6,854 nt of DNA. Source: Deinococcus sp. (GTDB lineage Bacteria > Deinococcota > Deinococci > Deinococcales > Deinococcaceae). Both the position numbers and the translations under genes were made by a program. The stretch is taken from contig NZ_JANYGJ010000196.1 in NCBI RefSeq assembly GCF_025362455.1, forward strand, positions 1-6,854, written 5' to 3'. Below the pieces are notes generated by a model. It did no database searches. It saw only the letters and a program-made list of their open reading frames with translations, and was not told the origin of the DNA. This document shows, piece by piece, positions 1-6,153 of this stretch (position 1 is the first letter of the stretch; each line of letters begins with the position of its first letter).

Positions 1-541
1 TCTGCTGCTGATCGCCATAGCCATCAAGCTCGACAGCCCTGGCCCGGCGGTGTACCGTGCCCGGCGCCTGGGCCGCGACGGCAAGCTGTTCGACTGCTTC
101 AAGTTTCGCAGTATGCACCGCGACGCCGAAGCCAAGCTCAGGGAAGTGCTGGACGCTGATCCTGAGTTGCGTATTGAATTTGACGCGACGCACAAATTGC
201 GCAATGATCCACGAGTCACGCGGGTAGGGAACATCCTGCGTAAAACCAGCCTCGACGAGTTTCCGCAACTGTTTAACGTTATTATCGGCGAAATGAGTCT
301 GGTCGGCCCACGCCCGATTGTGCAGGCTGAGGTGATCAAGTACGGTGAGATCTATTCGTCGTACAAGCAGGTGCGGCCCGGTATGACCGGCTACTGGCAG
401 GCCAATGGCCGCAGTGACACCAGCTACGACGAGCGTGTGGCGATGGATAACTTCTATGTTACCAACTGGACGCCCTGGCTTGATTTGGTGATCTTGCTGC
501 AAACCGTGCGGGTTGTGCTGATGGGGAAGGGCGCGTACTAG
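1..541 (+). CDS. wbaP: Undecaprenyl-phosphate galactose phosphotransferase, WbaP-like (partial, C-terminal domain)
   Basis: This is the C-terminal 179 residues of a polyprenyl-phosphate sugar-1-phosphate transferase. The reading frame is open to the left edge (first full codon at base 2), so the real start and the N-terminal membrane part lie upstream. The GTG at base 50 is internal, because family sequence (KLDSPGPAVYRARRLGRDGK) continues before it. Visible landmarks, numbered from base 2: KFRSM at 34-38, NDPRVTRVG at 68-76, the catalytic Asp-Glu pair in SLDEFPQLFN at 83-92, MSLVGPRP at 98-105, RPGMTGYWQANGR at 125-137, NWTPWLDL at 155-162 and a GKGAY end at 175-179. These match the bacterial sugar transferase family. 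The spacing and the GAY end resemble WbaP, which moves Gal-1-P from UDP-Gal to undecaprenyl phosphate at the inner membrane face. The galactose specificity is inferred; a glucose or other hexose-1-P enzyme is possible. The gene is mostly GC-rich, but bases 241-300 drop to about 43% GC. It probably starts repeat-unit synthesis for the genes that follow. Confidence 0.9.
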   Translation, partial: LLLIAIAIKLDSPGPAVYRARRLGRDGKLFDCFKFRSMHRDAEAKLREVLDADPELRIEFDATHKLRNDPRVTRVGNILRKTSLDEFPQLFNVIIGEMSLVGPRPIVQAEVIKYGEIYSSYKQVRPGMTGYWQANGRSDTSYDERVAMDNFYVTNWTPWLDLVILLQTVRVVLMGKGAY

Positions 542-561
542 ATTATGAGTATGCGTTTATA

Positions 562-1773
562 ATGAATAAGAAAAATATATTTGGTAATTATCTCGTAAAT
601 GTTGTTAACTTGGTACTTCCTATCGCTACTCTACCAGTGCTAACCAGAATTTTGGATAAGAAATCATTCGGCGAATACAGTATTTTCCTTGTTTGGCTCG
701 TGTTCGCTTCTGTCATTGTCGATTTTGGTATGTCAAGTTTTGGCACCAGAGAAATATCTTCTGGTGTTCACGAAACTAGTCAATGGTTCTGGAGCTCTTT
801 GCTGGTGAGAGCATTTTTAGCTGTAGTTTTGTCTGTCATAATTGCTTTTGGTGTATTAAGACCTTTTCAGATGAATGCAATACTGGTTATGGCGTTTGCT
901 ATTGCGTGTTCCAGTTATATTACACAAATATTTTGGGCATCTAATGGTTTACAAAATACGCATATCATTACGCCTATTTTTCTCATAAGCAAGATCCTCT
1001 CTACATTGCTGTCAATTTTAATTGCATTTCTCACAAAAGACCTCTCTATAACACTTTTGGCGTTTTCATTTTCTCTGCTCATTCCAAGTACACTATCATT
1101 TTACCACTTTATCAAGGCGACAGCCATCAAACTCCCTGAGAAACAAAGCTTTGGGTTGGTGAGGAAGATAGTGAGCTTGGGGTGGTCGATATCGTTAGTC
1201 AATCTAGCTGGAATCTTATTTAATGGATCCCTTATTTTGGTTACCCAATGGTATTTCGGCACCAGTGAAGCAGCAGGAATTAGCATCGCAGATAGGGTTA
1301 GTCGAGCAATACTGGGTCTTGCTGCCCCTTTCACTGTTTCGATGCTTCCTTTTGTAACACAAGGTTTTGCTATCGGAAGAGATGAGGGAGTGAGACGTAT
1401 TGTAGATAAAGGAAAGTGGTTGCTGACTGCTTATTGCTTTGTTGGATCACTTGTAATCATATTGGCTCGGCGAATTCTTTCCATATTTGGGCCTCAATTT
1501 GAGGATTATTCTCTTCAATTGCAACTCCTTACTGTTTGGGGCTTTTTTAGCTTGACGAATAACCTGATTGGAATTCAATACTTTATAGGTAGTGGTGCAA
1601 GTAAAACGTATTCAGCCATATTTTTTATGTCATGTTTTCTTCTGATATTACTCTACACATTTATGCCTAAACTTTTGTCTCTGAATGGTGTTGTCCTCAG
1701 TATACTCTTTGGTGAAGCTTCGTTCACGGTATTCTCGATGTCCTGGATTTTAGTCAAATGGAAGCGGAGGTAA
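562..1773 (+). CDS. wzx: Wzx-type polysaccharide flippase
   Basis: A 403-residue, very hydrophobic protein of the polysaccharide exporter branch of the MOP superfamily. It is expected to flip the undecaprenyl-diphosphate-linked repeat unit across the cytoplasmic membrane. The N-terminus has the family pattern: NYLVNVVNLVLP at 9-20, PVLTRIL at 25-31, FGEYS at 36-40 and DFGMSSFGTREIS at 54-66. A second recognisable block, ADRVSRAI followed by P and MLPF, lies at 243-264. Hydrophobic segments that look membrane-spanning include about 11-29, 39-57, 78-98, 106-123, 136-157, 161-183, 205-230, 287-303, 322-343, 350-367 and 373-397. Length is at the lower end for the family. The ATG at 562 is 20 bases after the wbaP stop and has no clear Shine-Dalgarno sequence, but no better in-frame start is visible and the conserved N-terminus begins within about 10 residues. 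AT-rich, unlike the preceding gene. The function is well supported; the sugar substrate cannot be read from the sequence. Confidence 0.9.
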   Translation: MNKKNIFGNYLVNVVNLVLPIATLPVLTRILDKKSFGEYSIFLVWLVFASVIVDFGMSSFGTREISSGVHETSQWFWSSLLVRAFLAVVLSVIIAFGVLRPFQMNAILVMAFAIACSSYITQIFWASNGLQNTHIITPIFLISKILSTLLSILIAFLTKDLSITLLAFSFSLLIPSTLSFYHFIKATAIKLPEKQSFGLVRKIVSLGWSISLVNLAGILFNGSLILVTQWYFGTSEAAGISIADRVSRAILGLAAPFTVSMLPFVTQGFAIGRDEGVRRIVDKGKWLLTAYCFVGSLVIILARRILSIFGPQFEDYSLQLQLLTVWGFFSLTNNLIGIQYFIGSGASKTYSAIFFMSCFLLILLYTFMPKLLSLNGVVLSILFGEASFTVFSMSWILVKWKRR

Positions 1774-1774
1774 T

Positions 1775-2905
1775 ATGAAAGGAAAGATGTTAGTTATTGG
1801 CCAATACCCCGATGAGGAGGCAGCCAAAGATGGTATGATGCAGCGAGTTCTTGAGATGGATGATATACTTAGAGAAACGTACAGTATTACTTACCTGGAT
1901 ATCTCATTTAAAAGCTATTGGTTAAAATCAAAGAAGAATATAAGACATCAAGATTCTAGCGTGTGCATCTGGCGTTTAAACATGTTTTTGCATCAAACAA
2001 CCATATTTGGTTTGCTTTTAAAATCGAATGTGGTTTACGTGCATAGCGTTATGAACTATTTTCTTGCCCTTCCTGCATTAACTACAACCAAATGTCCGAC
2101 GTTTTTGGACATACATGGGATTGTTCCCGAAGAGTACGTTTTCAGCGGCAAAAAGTTCAAAGGCTTTTTATATTCGATAGCAGAATATTTTGCGTTTAAA
2201 AAATCAAAATATTTTATTGCAGTTACACGAGCGATGCGAGAACATTATCTGTCAAAATACCGAGGGCTATCATCTGAGAAATTTATTGTATTGCCAATTT
2301 TCGATAAATCCGAAATTGGCCCGAAGGAGGACGTCAGTATTTTTCTGGCGAATACGGTCAATGAAGATAGGGACTTGACTGTTGTTTATGCAGGTGGTAC
2401 TCAAGCTTGGCAGAATATAGACTACATGGTGAATTTTGCTCTCGCATTCCAAAACGTATTCAAATTCAGATTTTATGTTCCTTCGAAGGCGACAAAAGAT
2501 ATAGTAGAGAAATTTGAGTCGGGAAAAGTTGTGGTGGGATCATTGCCTAAGCATGAGCTGATGAACAGATATCGTGAGTGTGGAATGGGATTTTTGTTGC
2601 GGGACGACATTGCGGTTAATAGAGTAGCTTCGCCAACTAAATTCAGCGAATATGTAAATTCGTACATAGTTCCCGTGATGTTCGATAAAAATGTTGGTGA
2701 CATAGAGTATTACGGTTATAGCATAGTTGAATTTAATGACTTGATCGCCCTACAAGTGCCAGGCGGAGACGATTTACGTGCGATAGCTGTTGAAAATAAA
2801 AAGATCTACGATACAGTATATATGCTTGATGTCTCCAATTCATATAAGATTCTGATTGATAGGTTAAATGCATTTTCCTCTGACAACGCGAATAGTACGA
2901 TATGA
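1775..2905 (+). CDS. Glycosyltransferase, GT4-like (GT-B fold)
   Basis: A 376-residue soluble or membrane-associated glycosyltransferase that probably adds one sugar to the lipid-linked repeat unit in the cytoplasm. The N-terminal half shows LVIGQYP (6-12), YVHSVMNYFLALP (88-100) and LDIHGIVPEE (111-120), which resembles the acceptor domain of GT4 enzymes. The C-terminal donor-binding half shows VVYAGGTQAWQNID (203-216), then GFLLRDD (272-278) and NRVASPTKFSEYV (282-294) followed by the IVPV turn, the usual place of the nucleotide-sugar binding region. No signal peptide is seen. The ATG follows the wzx stop by one base and has a GGAGG ribosome site at 1766-1770, inside the end of wzx. The 3' end overlaps wzy by four bases (ATGA at 2902-2905), so translation is likely coupled. 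Donor and linkage cannot be assigned from sequence. The gene is AT-rich and belongs to the acquired block. Confidence 0.8.
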   Translation: MKGKMLVIGQYPDEEAAKDGMMQRVLEMDDILRETYSITYLDISFKSYWLKSKKNIRHQDSSVCIWRLNMFLHQTTIFGLLLKSNVVYVHSVMNYFLALPALTTTKCPTFLDIHGIVPEEYVFSGKKFKGFLYSIAEYFAFKKSKYFIAVTRAMREHYLSKYRGLSSEKFIVLPIFDKSEIGPKEDVSIFLANTVNEDRDLTVVYAGGTQAWQNIDYMVNFALAFQNVFKFRFYVPSKATKDIVEKFESGKVVVGSLPKHELMNRYRECGMGFLLRDDIAVNRVASPTKFSEYVNSYIVPVMFDKNVGDIEYYGYSIVEFNDLIALQVPGGDDLRAIAVENKKIYDTVYMLDVSNSYKILIDRLNAFSSDNANSTI

Positions 2906-4224
2906 AACTAAGGAATGTAGGTGTGAGCTCTCGATTGATAATGTCTCCATGGTTTTTGGGTGCATTAAGCGCGGTTTTTGGACTTGTCAGCACTCTAACA
3001 CCCGTAAAGTTTTATGAACAAGTGCTTGGCGAAGAAAATCTAATGTTTATGAATTTTAAACTTTATGGTATAATTACATCCTTAGTTCTCTTATATATCC
3101 TATTCGCTATTTTGGGATCAAAAATTTTGTTTGCTAAAACAAAACGAGACAGTGAGAATATTACAAAACCTGAGACAGTAGGAGCTCAAATTGGACTCAT
3201 TATAGTTTTCAGCATAAGCTTGCTCAGTATAGGGTCAATACTAAGGACAATAAGTTTAAACGAAATAATTGGTGCATTTACTTCCGGAGGTGGCGGAAGC
3301 CTACGTACAAATATCGGCCAGGCTCAAAGTGATGCTCGACTTGGTTGGACGAAAGATTTTTCTACATTTCTTCTTCTGTATGGAGTTTGGATTTACTTCA
3401 AATCTAAATCGTCTGACTTAACTGCAATGTATAGGTGTATTTTCTTCTCAACCACCGCATCATTTATTTTGATGACTGTACTGACTCTAACACGCGGCCC
3501 ATTGATCAATTTTCTGATTATGTCTGCTGTTATATTCATATCTGCGAAATTTAGTAACAGGCTAATTCCAATAGGTAAACTGTTTATGGTTAGTCTAGTT
3601 GGGGCTCTGTTAATAATTGGATTCTTCTTCGTTGTGGCGTCTGCTAGATCGGTAAAAACTGATTCGGCTGATACCCCAATCCGCGCTATACTAGGATATT
3701 TCCCTGCCAGTTATAATAGAGCCGCCTACGTGATTGAAAATAAGTTGCATTATCCAAATGAGGGGGGATTTTACACGCTACAAGGTTTGATAAACCCCCC
3801 TTACATTGGGAAAGCATTGGATACTTATGCTGAAATGAGATTGTTTGGACTAAGGGTGCCACGATCAGATGAAGAAGACTGGTTTTCCCAGTTTGATGCG
3901 GTGCGTTCGGCTGGTCTAAACCAAGCTTATATTTGGGCAACCACTTTTGGATGGGCTTGGGCCGATATTGGCCCATGGTCTTATATACTCTTTATATTAT
4001 ATGGGTTTTTATCTGGGGTTTGCTTTTCTTTATTCCGGGCAAGCACCATTTTCGGAATAATCTTTTATCCTTATATAGTATGTACGATTAGTCAATGGAA
4101 TGCCGGATTACTTATTGTGCAAAGAAGCACAACTCTAGCCATCGTTGCAATTATCATCATTCAATTTATAGTAAAGTTTTTAAAGGAAAAGAGACAATAT
4201 GTAAGTAGTACTGTAGGAAACTAG
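2902..4224 (+). CDS. wzy: Wzy-type O-antigen/oligosaccharide repeat-unit polymerase
   Basis: A 440-residue integral membrane protein with about 10 to 11 hydrophobic segments, approximately at 17-33, 54-77, 95-116, 154-166, 178-197, 202-215, 224-247, 357-378, 383-397 and 409-427. Between two of them lies a long hydrophilic loop (about 248-355). The loop holds the YFPASYNRAAYV patch (266-277), which resembles the Tyr/Asn/Arg-containing segment of oligosaccharide repeat-unit polymerases. A large periplasmic loop and poor overall sequence conservation are typical of Wzy, which joins flipped repeat units on the outer face of the membrane. Gene context (next to wzx, among glycosyltransferases) strongly supports this. 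An unusual GGGG run occurs at 129-132. The start overlaps the preceding stop (ATGA) and has no strong ribosome site of its own, so coupled translation is likely. The gene contains a G6 and a C6 run at 3762-3767 and 3795-3800. An O-antigen ligase is the main alternative, less likely here. Confidence 0.8.
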   Translation: MKLRNVGVSSRLIMSPWFLGALSAVFGLVSTLTPVKFYEQVLGEENLMFMNFKLYGIITSLVLLYILFAILGSKILFAKTKRDSENITKPETVGAQIGLIIVFSISLLSIGSILRTISLNEIIGAFTSGGGGSLRTNIGQAQSDARLGWTKDFSTFLLLYGVWIYFKSKSSDLTAMYRCIFFSTTASFILMTVLTLTRGPLINFLIMSAVIFISAKFSNRLIPIGKLFMVSLVGALLIIGFFFVVASARSVKTDSADTPIRAILGYFPASYNRAAYVIENKLHYPNEGGFYTLQGLINPPYIGKALDTYAEMRLFGLRVPRSDEEDWFSQFDAVRSAGLNQAYIWATTFGWAWADIGPWSYILFILYGFLSGVCFSLFRASTIFGIIFYPYIVCTISQWNAGLLIVQRSTTLAIVAIIIIQFIVKFLKEKRQYVSSTVGN

Positions 4225-4229
4225 TTATC

Positions 4230-4295
4230 ATGCAAATAGAACCTGCGTTTGCAAGTCATAGTTGGCTGGAGTTTGCCTACAGGGAGATAGAATGA
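4230..4295 (+). CDS. Possible 21-codon leader ORF coupled to the next gene (doubtful)
   Basis: In the only sizeable gap of the operon after wzx (4225-4291), an ATG at 4230 opens a 21-residue reading frame (MQIEPAFASH at the start, FAYREIE at the end). Its TGA overlaps the ATG of the GT2 gene in an ATGA at 4292-4295, the same coupling used at two other junctions here. A weak AGGAAA at 4215-4220 lies nine bases upstream. I recognise no homologue. It could be a coupling leader, the tail of a deleted gene, or chance, since a 22-codon frame is short enough to occur at random. Confidence 0.2.
   Translation: MQIEPAFASHSWLEFAYREIE
4231..4253 (+). repeat. Small inverted repeat in the wzy-GT2 gap
   Basis: TGCAAA at 4231-4236 is the exact reverse complement of TTTGCA at 4248-4253, giving a 6-bp stem (7 with a wobble pair) around a loop of about 11 bases. 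No T-run follows, so it is not a convincing terminator. It may be chance. Confidence 0.2.
4281..4286 (+). promoter_or_regulatory. Ribosome binding site that sets the GT2 start
   Basis: AGGGAG lies five bases before the ATG at 4292. It favours that start over the in-frame TTG at 4262, which would add ten residues unlike the family N-terminus and has no comparable site. Confidence 0.65.
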
Positions 4296-5236
4296 ATGGA
4301 CTAGCTGGCGCTGTAATCGTATCTTACAATCCTAATCACAATGTAATTAACTTAAGTTTGTCCATTTCAAACATTATTCCTAAAGAAAGAATAATAATCG
4401 TCGACAATGGTAGCGCATCAGATGAGTATTGTTTGATTCTTGAGAGAAATGGATTTGTCGTCAACCGTCTTCTTGACAATTATGGCATTGCTAGGGCAAT
4501 TAATGAAGGCGCTGCACACCTGCTTTCTATGGGAGTAGATTGTTTTCTTACGTTTGATCAAGATTCAGATATCACGCCTGAATTTATTGCCAGTCTTTCC
4601 GAATCTTACGTCAACTTGGTTGAGACATCTCCACAACCTGTCGCTATGCTCTGTCCAAACTTTTTTGATGTAAACGCAAAAACATTTGCAAAATTTACCC
4701 TGATAAATAATTGGTCAGTCAAAAACTTCTCTGTTACAGAAGAGGGTGGACTTCATAAGACGACGTTTGCTATCACATCCGGCTCTCTCGTTAGCATGAG
4801 CGCATTCATCAGTTCAGGTGGTCTGGACGAGGATTTATTCATAGACCATGTTGATTCCGAGTTTTGTGTAAGATTGATCAGCATGGGTTATGATATATGG
4901 GTGGATGGTGATATTGTCTTTAATCATTCCGTAGGAGAGAGAACCAAAGAGAAATTTCTCGGTCTTACAATAAAACCCAACAATCATAATCCAATTCGGC
5001 GATATTACATATTCAGGAATGGTATAGCAGTGCAGAATAAATACTTTAGGGAGTTCCCTGGTTTCTTAATTTTAAACATCATGCGAAACATCCATGAAAT
5101 CATATCAATTGTTGTGTTCGAAAAGGATAAAGTTAGGAAGCTGGAAGGTGCATTTTTGGGGACACGAGATGGCTTTCTTGGAAAAATGGGCAGGCGAGAT
5201 ACGGTAAGAAGGCATCTAAGAAGAGGAAGGTCTTAA
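4292..5236 (+). CDS. GT2 glycosyltransferase, rhamnosyltransferase-like
   Basis: A 314-residue GT-A fold, family 2 glycosyltransferase, expected to act on the cytoplasmic face with a dTDP-sugar, most likely dTDP-L-rhamnose. Landmarks: AVIVSYNPN at 7-15, IIIVDNGS at 34-41, NYGIARAINEG at 63-73, the metal-binding-type FDQDSD at 88-93, TSGSLVS at 162-168, GGLDEDLFIDHVDSEF at 176-191 with the acidic residues typical of the catalytic base region, and a C-terminal RDGFLGKMGRR stretch. This order, especially FDQDS and the DHVDSEF block, is characteristic of L-rhamnosyltransferases of the RfbF/WbbL kind. The rmlB gene two genes downstream agrees with that donor. The ATG at 4292 is preferred because of its AGGGAG site and because the GT2 motif starts at once. 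The gene ends two bases before the next start. AT-rich. Donor assignment is inferred; linkage is unknown. Confidence 0.85.
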   Translation: MNGLAGAVIVSYNPNHNVINLSLSISNIIPKERIIIVDNGSASDEYCLILERNGFVVNRLLDNYGIARAINEGAAHLLSMGVDCFLTFDQDSDITPEFIASLSESYVNLVETSPQPVAMLCPNFFDVNAKTFAKFTLINNWSVKNFSVTEEGGLHKTTFAITSGSLVSMSAFISSGGLDEDLFIDHVDSEFCVRLISMGYDIWVDGDIVFNHSVGERTKEKFLGLTIKPNNHNPIRRYYIFRNGIAVQNKYFREFPGFLILNIMRNIHEIISIVVFEKDKVRKLEGAFLGTRDGFLGKMGRRDTVRRHLRRGRS

Positions 5237-5238
5237 GT

Positions 5239-6153
5239 ATGCAAAATAAGATACACTTAATATGCCCAATATACAACCAGAATGTAGACCTACTCAGATT
5301 AGACACTGAAAAATATTTCCAAAGTCAGCACATTATCTTCATAGAGACCAGATCTGCCAGCACGAATTTGGGCGATCATATTATAATCGAAAGATCTGAC
5401 TTCGACCACGGCGGCACGCGCAACCTCGGCGCCCGCCTAGCCCGCGACCAGGGCGCCGACATCCTGGTGTTCATGACCCAGGACGCCATTCCCGCCAACG
5501 ACGGCTGGCTCGACGAACTGACGGCTCCTATCCTCTCCGGTGAGGCGGTGGCGACCTTCGCCCGGCAATTGCCCCGGCCCGGCGCCTCACCCCTCGAACA
5601 GTTCTCCCGGTATTTCAATTACCCGGCAGCCAGCCGCACTCGTACCCAGGCCGATATCGAACAGATGGGCGTCAAGGCGTTTTTCTTCTCCAACGTCTGC
5701 TCGGCGGTGCGGGCCGATGTGTTCTGGGAGGTGGGCGGTTTCCCCGAACACGTCATCATGAACGAGGATATGACGCTGGCTGCCAAGTTGCTGCGGGCCG
5801 GGCACGCCATCAAGTACGTGGCGGAGTCGGAGGTCATTCACTCCCATGACTACAGCCTGGCGCAGCAATTTCGCCGCAACTTCGATGTCGGTGCTTTTTT
5901 CGCGGACGCTGGAACGCTACTCGAAGGGGCCAGTGTCGGGGGTGAAGGCCTGCGTTTCGTGAAGGAACAGCTACGCTACGTCACCCGACATGGCCGGGTG
6001 GATCTGGTGCCATTGGTTATTCTGGAAGCCGCGACGAAGTTCACCGCCTTTCAACTCGGCAAGCGGCACCATCTGATTCCAAAAGCGCTCAAGAAAAAAC
6101 TGAGCATGCACAGTTACCACTGGGATCAACCCCGCCCCAAGGAGAACCCATGA
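5239..6153 (+). CDS. GT2 glycosyltransferase, rhamnosyltransferase-like, apparent in-frame chimera
   Basis: A 304-residue family 2 glycosyltransferase that probably adds rhamnose. The body is strongly conserved-looking: FDHGGTRNLGARLA (55-68), VFMTQDAIP (77-85) at the metal site, RQLPRP (109-114), RYFNYPA (124-130), FFFSNVCSAVR (148-158), GGFPE (166-170), MNEDM (174-178) with the likely catalytic acid, and SHDYSLAQQF (202-211). The first 54 residues begin with a plausible LICPIYNQN strand, but the usual VDSSS-type motif appears only as FIETRSAST (34-42), and this part looks about ten residues shorter than I expect for the family. Composition switches at base 5400: about 36% GC before and about 70% over the next 120 bases. 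All three Arg codons before the switch are AGA, and none after it are. An AGGAAGG site (5224-5230) stands eight bases before the ATG. The 3' end overlaps rmlB by ATGA. The frame is intact, so a working enzyme is plausible but unproven. Confidence 0.82.
   Translation: MQNKIHLICPIYNQNVDLLRLDTEKYFQSQHIIFIETRSASTNLGDHIIIERSDFDHGGTRNLGARLARDQGADILVFMTQDAIPANDGWLDELTAPILSGEAVATFARQLPRPGASPLEQFSRYFNYPAASRTRTQADIEQMGVKAFFFSNVCSAVRADVFWEVGGFPEHVIMNEDMTLAAKLLRAGHAIKYVAESEVIHSHDYSLAQQFRRNFDVGAFFADAGTLLEGASVGGEGLRFVKEQLRYVTRHGRVDLVPLVILEAATKFTAFQLGKRHHLIPKALKKKLSMHSYHWDQPRPKENP
5395..5406. other. Right composition junction, probable recombination point
   Basis: The AT-rich block ends here within the second GT2 gene. 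The codons for ERSD (residues 51-54) are AT-rich and those from F55-D56-H57 onward are strongly GC-rich. The junction lies directly before the conserved HGGTRN motif, where two related genes would share most identity. The exact crossover cannot be fixed from one sequence. Confidence 0.6.
6139..6144 (+). promoter_or_regulatory. Ribosome binding site of rmlB
   Basis: AAGGAG ends five bases before the ATG at 6150, inside the last codons of the preceding gene. It fixes the rmlB start and supports coupled translation through the ATGA overlap. Confidence 0.8.

Larger units (their letters stand above)
542..5400. other. AT-rich horizontally acquired polysaccharide cassette
   Basis: Base composition changes sharply at both edges. 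The line 481-540 is 55% GC, while 541-600 is 22%. On the right, 5239-5400 is about 36% GC, while 5401-5460 is 78%. Sampled lines inside range from 23% to 42%. Codons inside favour ATA, TTA and AGA, while the flanking genes use ATC, CTG and CGN. The block carries wzx, a GT4 gene, wzy, a GT2 gene and the first 54 codons of a second GT2 gene, which are the parts that usually determine repeat-unit structure. The interpretation is exchange of the serotype-determining core by recombination in flanking conserved genes. No transposase, integrase, attachment site or repeat shared between the two edges was seen, so homologous recombination is preferred over insertion of a mobile element. Confidence 0.8.

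Noticed and set aside
558..563. Perfect TATAAT hexamer overlapping the wzx start
   Set aside because: No -35 box is found at 16-18 bases upstream and there is no TGn extension. Transcription from it would begin inside wzx. Such hexamers are expected by chance in AT-rich DNA (another is at 3069-3074).
3281..3299. CTTCCG/CGGAAG inverted repeat in wzy
   Set aside because: A 6-bp stem within a coding stretch for a Gly-rich segment, without a T-run. It is explained by repeated Gly and Ser codons.
4262..4291. TTG at 4262 as start of the first GT2 gene
   Set aside because: The ten added residues do not resemble the family N-terminus, and the ATG at 4292 has a well-placed AGGGAG.
4225..4291. Terminator or promoter in the wzy-GT2 gap
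   Set aside because: The only stem is 6 bp without a following T-run, and no paired -35/-10 elements are visible. Readthrough in one operon is more likely.
5350..5398. Direct repeat of AGATCTG at 5350-5356 and 5392-5398 near the right junction
   Set aside because: Seven bases is too short to mean an attachment site or target duplication, and no matching copy is seen at the left edge.
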